NCBI GenBank assembly: GCA_964493505.1
Contig: CAZBNP010000019.1
Span: forward strand, 27,389-91,388
Direction of reading: 5' to 3'
Length of the DNA: 64,000 nt
Source: Chryseosolibacter sp964493505
GTDB lineage: Bacteria; Bacteroidota; Bacteroidia; Cytophagales; Cyclobacteriaceae
A program made the position numbers and the translations under genes. This document shows positions 45,587-53,357 of the stretch, piece after piece. The notes beneath the pieces were generated by a model. The model was not told where the DNA came from. It ran no database searches and saw only the letters and a program-made list of their open reading frames with translations. Position 1 is the first letter of the stretch. Each line of letters starts with the position of its first letter.

Positions 45587-46483
45587 TCACAGGATAAGGC
45601 CGGTACCGAACGTGAACACGAACAACAATGTCGACAGAGCCATTTGTTTGAGGTAAGGGTCGAGTAAATGCGACGGCTTGGTCGCAACGGCTATCCCGTT
45701 TTTCAGAAACAACGGTACCACTAGTAAAAAAAGAAACTGCCAGGGCGACTGATACGTGAGAATAGTATATACCGTCGCGAATATCAAAGCACTAACAAGC
45801 AGCACCCAATGATATGCCACCGCCCCTCTCCTTCCAATGCGCACGGGTATCGAATATTTTCCCGCGATCTTGTCTGACTCAATATCCCGTATATTATTGA
45901 CATTAAGCACAGCAACGGAAAGCAGACCAAGACTAAACGCCGGGAATATCTCGACCCACGTGATATATCCCGTAAAAAGGAAACAGGAACCCATAACACC
46001 GACGAAGCCGAAGAAAAACATAACCGATAAGTCGCCGAGCCCCATGTATCCGTATGGCCTGCGCCCCACTGTATAGGCCACAGCAGCACCGACGCTGAGC
46101 AGCCCCAATACCAGGAAGAAAAGCAAAGACCGCCATTCAGTCCCAAACGAAACGAACAACAGCAGTACGCCCGTGACGATACTAAGTCCCACAAACAGAA
46201 TGATCGCCTGTCGCATCTGTTCGGGTTTTATGACACCCGATTGAACAACCCTCGAGGGGCCCGTGCGCGCAACGTTGTCGGCACCGTGAATAGAGTCACC
46301 ATAGTCGTTTGCGAGGTTGGAAAGAATTTGCAGAAACACTGTCGTGAGAATACACAAGAGGAAGATATCCCATCGGAAAGCGCCGGCACGCGAAGCGAGA
46401 AAAGCGCCCATCGTGATAGACGACAATGCCAGGGGTAGCGTACGCAGACGGAAGGCGCGTAGCCAATGCTCGCGGGTACTCAC
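45587..46483 (-). CDS. menA: 1,4-dihydroxy-2-naphthoate polyprenyltransferase
   Basis: Membrane prenyltransferase of menaquinone synthesis, 298 residues with about eight membrane helices. The first aspartate-rich motif is NLANDYGDSIHGAD, about residue 55; the second is VNNIRDIESDKIAGK, about 190. The start is GTG at 46483, overlapping the upstream peroxidase stop by 4 bp. Other menaquinone genes are not in this window. Confidence 0.94.
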   Translation of the reverse strand: MSTREHWLRAFRLRTLPLALSSITMGAFLASRAGAFRWDIFLLCILTTVFLQILSNLANDYGDSIHGADNVARTGPSRVVQSGVIKPEQMRQAIILFVGLSIVTGVLLLFVSFGTEWRSLLFFLVLGLLSVGAAVAYTVGRRPYGYMGLGDLSVMFFFGFVGVMGSCFLFTGYITWVEIFPAFSLGLLSVAVLNVNNIRDIESDKIAGKYSIPVRIGRRGAVAYHWVLLVSALIFATVYTILTYQSPWQFLFLLVVPLFLKNGIAVATKPSHLLDPYLKQMALSTLLFVFTFGTGLIL

Positions 46484-47037
46484 TTGGTTAGTTGCTTAAT
46501 GATGGAGTCATCCATCGGACTTACATCGGATCCGTAGAACGCAACTACCTCACCCTTTTTGTTGACAAGGTACTTGCAGAAATTCCAGCTCGGCTTTTTG
46601 CCGGCTTTCGCGGATAACCATTGATACAATGGATGCTGATTCCGCCCGCGAACAGAGATCTTTTCGAACATCTGAAACGTCACACCATAATTCTCTTCGC
46701 AGAACGTGGCGATCTCCTCGTTGGTGCCCGGCTCCTGCCACAGGAAATTATTGGCGGGGAAACCCAGGACAACCACGTGATCACCATACGCCTCATGGAG
46801 CTCTTGAAGCGTTTTATACTGCGGCGTGTAGCCACACTTTGATGCCGTGTTTACTATCAGAAGGTTCTGGCCGCGGAATTGTTCAAAATCCACCGGGGTA
46901 CCGTCGAGACTATTGATCGTGAAATCGTAGATCGAACCCGCGCCGCCCTGGTTGGACGAAGCGAAGAAACCGGAAAACCACGCACCAATACCCATAACAA
47001 TCAAAGCTGCCACAACCAGGAAACTATAGCGCACCAA
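46480..47037 (-). CDS. glutathione-peroxidase-family protein, membrane-anchored
   Basis: Thiol peroxidase of 185 residues with an N-terminal hydrophobic anchor (YSFLVVAALIVMGIGAW). The catalytic tetrad is visible: C68 in NTASKCGYTP, Gln in LWQEPG, and Trp-Asn in PSWNFCKYL. It is a cysteine, not selenocysteine, enzyme and in bacteria probably uses thioredoxin. The start is TTG at 47037 or GTG at 47034; both overlap the upstream copy. It overlaps menA downstream. Confidence 0.88.
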   Translation of the reverse strand: MVRYSFLVVAALIVMGIGAWFSGFFASSNQGGAGSIYDFTINSLDGTPVDFEQFRGQNLLIVNTASKCGYTPQYKTLQELHEAYGDHVVVLGFPANNFLWQEPGTNEEIATFCEENYGVTFQMFEKISVRGRNQHPLYQWLSAKAGKKPSWNFCKYLVNKKGEVVAFYGSDVSPMDDSIIKQLTK

Positions 47038-47521
47038 CGATCTCGTTGTCGAGCGGTTTTACTTTCGAAGCAAAGAACTTCACCGAGCCGTCGGGCCTGA
47101 CGAGGTACTTGCAGAAATTCCAGCTCGGTTCCTCACCCGACTTCTCCTTCAGCCACTGATAGAGCGGATGCTGATCCGATCCTTTGACTGATATCTTCTC
47201 AAACATCTGAAACGAAACGCCGTAGTTCTTCTGGCAGAACCGGGCAATTTCGAGGCTTGTTCCCGGCTCCTGGCCGCCGAAGTTATTGGCGGGAAAACCC
47301 AGCACAGTCAACCTATCGCCGTATTGCTCGTGCAGCTTCTGAAGGTCAGCATACTGCGGTGTAAATCCGCACTCAGATGCCACATTCACGATCAGCAGCG
47401 TCTTTCCCCTGTACTTTGCAAAATCGATTTCCTTCCCGTCAAGGGCGTTCATCTTGAAATCATAAATAGATGATTCAATTGTCGTGGTCATAAGCAATAA
47501 GGCAAGGATGAGTGTTTTCAT
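47024..47521 (-). CDS. glutathione-peroxidase-family protein
   Basis: Close paralogue of the next gene, 165 residues. The peroxidatic cysteine is C51 in NVASECGFTPQY; Gln in FGGQEPG and Trp in PSWNFCKYL complete the site. The N-terminus is hydrophobic and may be a signal peptide (MKTLILALLLMTTTIESS). Overlaps the second copy by 14 bp, suggesting a tandem duplication expressed together with menA. Confidence 0.93.
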   Translation of the reverse strand: MKTLILALLLMTTTIESSIYDFKMNALDGKEIDFAKYRGKTLLIVNVASECGFTPQYADLQKLHEQYGDRLTVLGFPANNFGGQEPGTSLEIARFCQKNYGVSFQMFEKISVKGSDQHPLYQWLKEKSGEEPSWNFCKYLVRPDGSVKFFASKVKPLDNEIVGAL

Positions 47522-47562
47522 ACTTCAATTTCAACGATTGAGAGTCAACAATCAACAACAAC

Positions 47563-49353
47563 CTACATTTTTTCAGGAACGTCTATTCCCAGAAGTCTCA
47601 TACCCTTCCGGATAACTGCCGCAACGGACGCCGAAAGCGCTATCCGCAATTGAAGCCTGCCCGTATCCTCTTCACTGAAGATCGGGATACGCTGGTAGAA
47701 TTGATTGTATTCTTTCGCAAGCTCATAGACATAGTTTGCGATCACCGCAGGCGAATGTTCACGCAATGCCTCGCGGATCTTGCTCTCAAACAACGCAAGG
47801 ACTTGTATTACCTCCCGTTCCGCCGGTTCCAGTTGATCCACGGTACTGAAGACCGAAGCGTCAATATTGGCTCCCGAGCCAGAGGCTTTCCGCAGGATAG
47901 CCCGGATACGCGCATGGGTGTACTGGATGAACGGACCGGTAAATCCCTGCATCTGGATCGACTCATTTGGATCGAACAGCATCCGCTTTTTCGGATCCAC
48001 TTTCAGCAGGAAAAATTTCAGCGCCCCCACACCAATCATTCGGAACAACTTACGTGCGTCTTCCTCGGTGGTATCCTCAAGCTTGCCCAACTCGCGCGTC
48101 TGCTTTTCAGCTTCCCCAATCATCTCGCCAATCAGGTCATCGGCATCAACCACCGTGCCCTCGCGCGATTTCATTTTTCCCGTTGGAAGATCCACCATGC
48201 CGTATGACAAATGGTAGCAGTGCTGTGCCCACGCATAACCCAGCTTCGCGAGGATGAGAAATAATACCTTAAAGTGATATTCCTGTTCGTTGCCGACGGT
48301 GTAAACCTGCCCCGTGATGTTCGGGAAATCCCTGAAGCGAAGAATAGCGGTTCCGATATCCTGCGTCATGTAGACCGACGTACCGTCCGAGCGCAGCAAC
48401 AACTTCTGATCGAGGCCGTCGGAGGTCAGGTCTACCCACACAGAGCCGTCTTCCTTTCGGAAGAATACTCCGCTTTCGAGACCCTTCACCAGCTCTTCCT
48501 TTCCCAGCAGATAGGTATCAGATTCGTAGTATAGTTTATCGAAGTCGACTCCCATCTTCTGATACGTCGCGTCGAATCCTTCATACACCCATTGGTTCAT
48601 CGTCCTCCAGAGCGAGACGATCTCCTCATCTTTTTGCTCCCAGCGTTGAAGCATTTCAACCGCGAGCTTCATGATCGGCGCGTTTTTGGAAGCTTCCTCT
48701 TCTGAAGAACCCTTTTCTATCAGCGCCTTTACCTGAGCCTTAAACACCTTGTCGAACGTCACATAATACTTTCCCACGAGGTGATCGCCCTTCATGCCGC
48801 TGCTGCCGGGTGTCTCGCCTTCGCCATAGAGACTCCACGCCGCCATAGACTTGCAAATGTGGATACCCCTGTCGTTGATGATTTGAACCTTGTGAACCTC
48901 AAAGCCATTGGCCTTGTAAATCTCAGCCACACTCCAGCCCAGGAAATTATTCCTCAGATGGCCGAGATGAAGGGGTTTGTTGGTGTTAGGCGAAGAGTAT
49001 TCCACCATTACCTCCTCACCGGTGGCGGGCGCCTGACCGTAGTCTTCGCTGGAGTAAATATGCGACAGCACGTTTACCCACACACTATCGCGCAGGCTAA
49101 GGTTGAGAAAGCCTTTAACGACATTGAACGCCTCGACAATGCTTGACTTTGCGACGAGGTACTCGCCAATTTCTTTTCCGATATCTTCAGGTTTCCTGCG
49201 TGCAGCCTTCGTCAACGGAAAACAAACCAGCGTGTGTGATCCGGGAAACTCCGGGTTGGTGGGTTGTATCTGCAGGTTGTCGGCCTCTAGTCCGTATAGC
49301 GACGTTACGGCCTTCCCGATTTCCGATCGCAGGATTGTATCAACATTCATCAT
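47563..49353 (-). CDS. argS: arginine-tRNA ligase
   Basis: Class I synthetase of 596 residues. The N-terminal additional domain is followed by the HIGH-type motif SSPNTNKPLHLGHLRN (about residue 120) and GKMKSREGTVVDADDL, which replaces KMSKS as usual in ArgRS. The DALR anticodon-binding domain ends RIALSASVAAVIRKGMRLLGI. Charges tRNA-Arg. Confidence 0.97.
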   Translation of the reverse strand: MMNVDTILRSEIGKAVTSLYGLEADNLQIQPTNPEFPGSHTLVCFPLTKAARRKPEDIGKEIGEYLVAKSSIVEAFNVVKGFLNLSLRDSVWVNVLSHIYSSEDYGQAPATGEEVMVEYSSPNTNKPLHLGHLRNNFLGWSVAEIYKANGFEVHKVQIINDRGIHICKSMAAWSLYGEGETPGSSGMKGDHLVGKYYVTFDKVFKAQVKALIEKGSSEEEASKNAPIMKLAVEMLQRWEQKDEEIVSLWRTMNQWVYEGFDATYQKMGVDFDKLYYESDTYLLGKEELVKGLESGVFFRKEDGSVWVDLTSDGLDQKLLLRSDGTSVYMTQDIGTAILRFRDFPNITGQVYTVGNEQEYHFKVLFLILAKLGYAWAQHCYHLSYGMVDLPTGKMKSREGTVVDADDLIGEMIGEAEKQTRELGKLEDTTEEDARKLFRMIGVGALKFFLLKVDPKKRMLFDPNESIQMQGFTGPFIQYTHARIRAILRKASGSGANIDASVFSTVDQLEPAEREVIQVLALFESKIREALREHSPAVIANYVYELAKEYNQFYQRIPIFSEEDTGRLQLRIALSASVAAVIRKGMRLLGIDVPEKM

Positions 49354-49393
49354 TTAAAAATTATCACTGCGATGCTATTTGAGCAGCCATCCG

Positions 49394-50371
49394 CTACCAT
49401 TCCAGAACATAGGCGAAAATGAGTGGCGCGACGATTGTCGCATCCGATTCGACGATGAATTTCGGTGTGTCGATACTGAGTTTTCCCCAGGTAATTTTCT
49501 CATTCGGAATAGCGCCCGAGTAGGAGCCGTAGCTTGTAGTAGAATCACTGATCTGGCAGAAATAACTCCAGTACGGAGTATTTTCGCGCTCGAGGTCCTG
49601 ATGAAGCATCGGCACCACGCAGATCGGGAAGTCGCCGGCGATACCACCGCCGATCTGGAAGAATCCCACGCCCTCCGAACCTGCTTCTTTTGTGTACCAA
49701 TCAGCCAGGTAGGTCATATACTCGATCCCGCCCCGCACGGTCGTCGGATTCAGTTCGCCCGTCACGCAATAAGAGGCAAAGATATTGCCCATGGTCGAAT
49801 CTTCCCATCCCGGCACAACCATCGGGATATTCTTCTCCGCCGCGGCAATCATCCAGCTATCCTTCGGATCGATCTGATAGTATTGTTCTAAAACGCCACT
49901 ATTGAGCATTTTGAACATGTATTCGTGAGGCAAATAGCGCTCACCCTTGTCATTGGCGTCCTTCCAGAGTTCGAAGATGTGTTTTTGCAGCCTTCTGAAA
50001 GCTTCCTCCTCGGGTATGCACGTATCCGTCACACGGTTCATACCTTTTCCGAGCAGGTCCCATTCGTCCTGGGGTGTAAGGTCGCGGTAGTGAGGGATAC
50101 GCTTGTAGTAATCGTGCGCCACGAGGTTCATGATATCCTCCTCGAGATTGGCACCGGTACAGGAAATTATCTGAACCTTGTCCTGGCGGATCATCTCGGC
50201 CAGACTTATGCCCAATTCGCCGGTGCTCATTGCTCCGGCAAGAGTGATCATCATCTTTTTACCCTCCGCAAGGTGTTTCTTATAGCCCTGGGCGGCATCG
50301 ACCAGCGATGCCGCATTAAAGTGACGGAAATGGTGCTCGATAAACGACGAAATAGGCCTGTTTTGACTCAT
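49394..50371 (-). CDS. deoxyhypusine-synthase-like protein
   Basis: A 325-residue NAD-dependent enzyme of the deoxyhypusine synthase fold. LAGAMSTGELG, CTGANLEEDIMN and the C-terminal ITWGKLSID with the active-site lysine (K297) are diagnostic. Bacteria lack eIF5A, so these enzymes transfer the aminobutyl group of spermidine to a small amine, for example making homospermidine; speY is a name used for the group. The neighbouring ureohydrolase and arginine decarboxylase support a polyamine role. The ATG at 50371 is preferred over a TTG at 50386. Confidence 0.9.
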   Translation of the reverse strand: MSQNRPISSFIEHHFRHFNAASLVDAAQGYKKHLAEGKKMMITLAGAMSTGELGISLAEMIRQDKVQIISCTGANLEEDIMNLVAHDYYKRIPHYRDLTPQDEWDLLGKGMNRVTDTCIPEEEAFRRLQKHIFELWKDANDKGERYLPHEYMFKMLNSGVLEQYYQIDPKDSWMIAAAEKNIPMVVPGWEDSTMGNIFASYCVTGELNPTTVRGGIEYMTYLADWYTKEAGSEGVGFFQIGGGIAGDFPICVVPMLHQDLERENTPYWSYFCQISDSTTSYGSYSGAIPNEKITWGKLSIDTPKFIVESDATIVAPLIFAYVLEW

Positions 50372-50485
50372 TCTTTCTCTTTTCAATTTTTTTGCGAAAA
50401 TACATAAAATACTGTTCGGCTGTCACGCGTTCGCGCAAATGTGTCCTGCGCCACCGGATAGTAACGCCGACACTATACGTCGTCG

Positions 50486-51448
50486 TTACTCCGCCAGCAC
50501 AGGCCTGTCGACGAGCGATTTCACAGTAGCCTCAAGTATCTCGAACGCTCCTTCCGCCGTCCTGTTCTCTGTATCAAGGGTAGGGTTCACTTCAGCGATC
50601 TCCCATGCGCATACCCGGGGACTCCTGGCGAGGGTCGCGTTGAGCTCCTTCGCCTCGGCGATGGTCAGCCCATTGGGTACAGGGGTACCGGTACCGCTGG
50701 AGATTCGCGAATCGAGGCTATCTACATCGAAAGAGACGTAGATAAGATCACAGTGGTCAAGCATCTGCAGAGCCTTTTGCGCCATGACAGCAGAACCGTT
50801 ATTCTTCACCTCCTCGATTTCGATGAAGTTGATATTGTACTTGTTGAGCAGATAATTCTCCGGTTTCTCCAAATCGCGTACAGCGATATAAACAATATCT
50901 TCAGGGTAGACCTTCGCGCCGGGAACACCCACATCCTTAATTTGCTCCCAGTATTCGAGTGTTTCTCCGTCGGGGTCGTTAACCTTACATTCCAGGTTAT
51001 CGAAATCGCACGCCATAGCCATAGCCATTCCGTGCATATTTCCCGACGGCGTTGTGTACGGAGTGTGAATATCGGCGTGAGCATCGATCCAGATGACGCC
51101 AAGCCTGCTCTTGGGATAGGCTTTTTTTATACCGGCAATTGAACCATATGACGTGCTGTGGTCGCCAGCCATGATCACCGGGACGTGGTCGTTCCAGATC
51201 GTTTCATAAACCTCCAGGCACACCCGTTCTTCCATGACCATAACACCGTCAATAAATTTGGCGTACTCGTGTTTATCCTCTTCAAACAGCAACTCGTTGA
51301 CGTTCTCGACTTCCACTGATTCGTACTGCTTGAAGAAATCAGAATTAACATCCAGGCTGGCGATCTTCATCGCCTCTATTCCCATGCTCGCGCCTCTCGT
51401 CCCGGCTCCAATTTCGGATCTTACCTCAATGATTTTTATGTCTTTCAT
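50486..51448 (-). CDS. ureohydrolase, arginase-like (arginase/agmatinase family)
   Basis: Manganese enzyme of 320 residues. Metal motifs are present: AGDHSTSYGS, WIDAHADIHTP and SFDVDSLDS. The loop TPSGNMHGMAMAMA resembles arginases, where the SGN sequence binds the amino-acid carboxylate; agmatinases usually differ here. It would hydrolyse arginine to ornithine and urea, or agmatine to putrescine. The gene lies 114 bp upstream of the DHS-like gene. The frame extends to an ATG at 51490. Confidence 0.88.
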   Translation of the reverse strand: MKDIKIIEVRSEIGAGTRGASMGIEAMKIASLDVNSDFFKQYESVEVENVNELLFEEDKHEYAKFIDGVMVMEERVCLEVYETIWNDHVPVIMAGDHSTSYGSIAGIKKAYPKSRLGVIWIDAHADIHTPYTTPSGNMHGMAMAMACDFDNLECKVNDPDGETLEYWEQIKDVGVPGAKVYPEDIVYIAVRDLEKPENYLLNKYNINFIEIEEVKNNGSAVMAQKALQMLDHCDLIYVSFDVDSLDSRISSGTGTPVPNGLTIAEAKELNATLARSPRVCAWEIAEVNPTLDTENRTAEGAFEILEATVKSLVDRPVLAE

Positions 51449-51771
51449 CTCGCTTGATAGTTTAACGTTCCCTAACCAGGGTACTCCCATTCCCCGCAGG
51501 CTCTTTCGCAGCAGGGTTAGGGTTTATCTGTTTATACCGCTTGTGCTAACGTTTCAACTGCGCCGGGTATAAACAGGATACTTATCGTTTAATATTGAAA
51601 AAAGGCGAATCGAACGTGGCCAGCCACGACCCCTAGAGGTCGGGCAAAGGGTGTGTAATCGGGGAAAAAAAGATGGTAAACCAATTCACCATACGTTATG
51701 TTGATATATTGCAAAGATGGCAAATTTATCCCAATATTGCACCTCTTTAATAAACAACCTCTAGAGGCTAA
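51449..51771. other. 323-bp structured intergenic region between ureohydrolase and arginine decarboxylase
   Basis: Divergent leader with several inverted repeats. One 8-bp repeat is CCCTAACC (51470-51477) with GGTTAGGG (51515-51522). One 11-bp repeat is CTGTTTATACC (51528-51538) with GGTATAAACAG (51566-51576). A 6-bp repeat CGTGGC/GCCACG sits at 51615-51628, then an imperfect CGACC/GGTCG. ATATTGCA occurs twice (51706 and 51734). Just before the decarboxylase ATG, CCTCTAGAGG (51758-51767) is a palindrome that includes an AGAGG ribosome-binding sequence. No ORF of its own is supported. Confidence 0.6.
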
Positions 51772-53163
51772 ATGAAGAGCTACCGGGAGCTGATTGAGCA
51801 GACCTTTGAATTCCCCCAAAAAGAATTCAAAGTCAGAGACCATGAGTTGTTGTTCAATGATGTGCCAGTGATGGACATAATCCGGCAATATGGTACGCCG
51901 CTCAAACTCACCTATCTGCCCCGGATCAGCGAAAACATCCGTTTCGTCCAGGCTACGTTCAATAACGCCATTCAGCGGTTTAAATACAGCGGGAGCTATA
52001 CCTACTGCTACTGTACTAAATCGTCGCATTTCTCTTTCGTCCTGGAAGAAGCGATGAAAAACGAGGACGTCCACATAGAAACCTCCTCCGCCTATGACAT
52101 CCCCATCGTAAAGGCACTTTACGAACGCGGGCAGATCACCAAAGACACCTATATAATCTGCAACGGCTTCAAAATGCCGCTGTATACCCAATACATAACC
52201 GAGCTACTGAACGGCGGGTTCCATAATTGTATCCCCATTCTCGATAAAATGGGTGAAATTGACGCCTACGAACAGAGCGTGGATCAACCCTACCAGGTCG
52301 GGATCCGGGTAGCGGCAGATGAAGAACCTAAATTCGAGTTCTATACATCGCGACTGGGTATCCGCTATAGCGACATTACACCGTTCTACCGCCAGAAGAT
52401 CGAGACGAGCGACAAGGTCTCGCTCAAAATGCTGCACTTTTTTATCAATACCGGAATCAAAGACACCGCCTACTACTGGAGTGAACTAAGCCGGTTTATC
52501 TTTAAGTACTGCGAGCTGAAAAAAATCTGTCCTACCCTCGATTCTATCGATATTGGCGGCGGATTTCCCATCAAGACATCGCTCACATTTCACTACGACT
52601 ACAAGTACATGATCGAACAGATCGTCGAAAACCTCAAGTGGATCTGTGACAAGAACAATGTGCCGGTTCCCAATATCTTCACCGAGTTTGGAAGCTATAC
52701 CGTCGGCGAAAGCGGCGCTGTACTCTACAACGTAATCGACCAGAAGCTCCAGAACGACAAAGAACTCTGGTATATGATCGACGGTTCCTTTATCACCCAT
52801 CTCCCCGATGCCTGGGGTATGAACCAGAAGTATATTCTGCTCGCCGCCAACAAATGGGACGACCCTTACCACAAAGTAAACATGGGCGGCCTCACATGCG
52901 ACAGTATGGATTACTACAATTCGGAGGCACACTCGGGTGAGGTATTCCTCCCGATGATAAACGACGAAGAACCACTCTATATCGGATTCTTCCACACCGG
53001 AGCCTACCAGGAGTCCCTCGGCGGCTACGGCGGCATACAACACTGCCTGATACCCGCCCCCAAACACGTCCTTATCAACCGCAACGACGAAGGCGAGATC
53101 ACGACCCAACTCTTCTCGCCAGAACAGAGTAGTGAATCCATGCTGAAAGTACTGGGATACTGA
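51772..53163 (+). CDS. speA: arginine decarboxylase (short, Bacteroidota type)
   Basis: PLP enzyme of the alanine-racemase fold that makes agmatine from arginine, 463 residues, much shorter than the 630-residue E. coli SpeA. The PLP lysine is K83 in CTKSSHFSFV, the phosphate-binding DIGGGFP is at about residues 260-266 and the catalytic cysteine is C376 in GLTCDSMDYY. AGAGG sits just upstream of the ATG. Opens the polyamine cluster in divergent orientation to the ureohydrolase. Confidence 0.93.
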   Translation: MKSYRELIEQTFEFPQKEFKVRDHELLFNDVPVMDIIRQYGTPLKLTYLPRISENIRFVQATFNNAIQRFKYSGSYTYCYCTKSSHFSFVLEEAMKNEDVHIETSSAYDIPIVKALYERGQITKDTYIICNGFKMPLYTQYITELLNGGFHNCIPILDKMGEIDAYEQSVDQPYQVGIRVAADEEPKFEFYTSRLGIRYSDITPFYRQKIETSDKVSLKMLHFFINTGIKDTAYYWSELSRFIFKYCELKKICPTLDSIDIGGGFPIKTSLTFHYDYKYMIEQIVENLKWICDKNNVPVPNIFTEFGSYTVGESGAVLYNVIDQKLQNDKELWYMIDGSFITHLPDAWGMNQKYILLAANKWDDPYHKVNMGGLTCDSMDYYNSEAHSGEVFLPMINDEEPLYIGFFHTGAYQESLGGYGGIQHCLIPAPKHVLINRNDEGEITTQLFSPEQSSESMLKVLGY

Positions 53164-53357
53164 GGAGGCTGCCTGTTTTCCGGGTGCTGGTTTGTCAAAA
53201 ATTCCCTATATTCATCTCACAATCCCCTTCCCGCAGTTCCAAAATTTCGCGCCGATGATACATCGCAGAGCGTCCATTCGCGAAAATTTTTTCCACTCGG
53301 CGGCTTCCGATCGTGAATTATTCATGGAGTACGGTAATACAATCAAACCAAAAAACT

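Noticed and set aside
51449..51490. in-frame extension of the ureohydrolase to 51490
   Set aside because: The added 14 residues (MGVPWLGN) are not family-like and the DNA forms part of the inverted repeat.
51589..52191. 200-residue minus-strand frame overlapping the start of arginine decarboxylase
   Set aside because: It is antisense to a well-supported gene, has no family signature and a composition typical of shadow frames.
53313..53357. in-frame extension of the EF-G paralogue
   Set aside because: The N-terminus MNYSWSTVIQSNQKT does not fit EF-G; the ATG at 53358 does.
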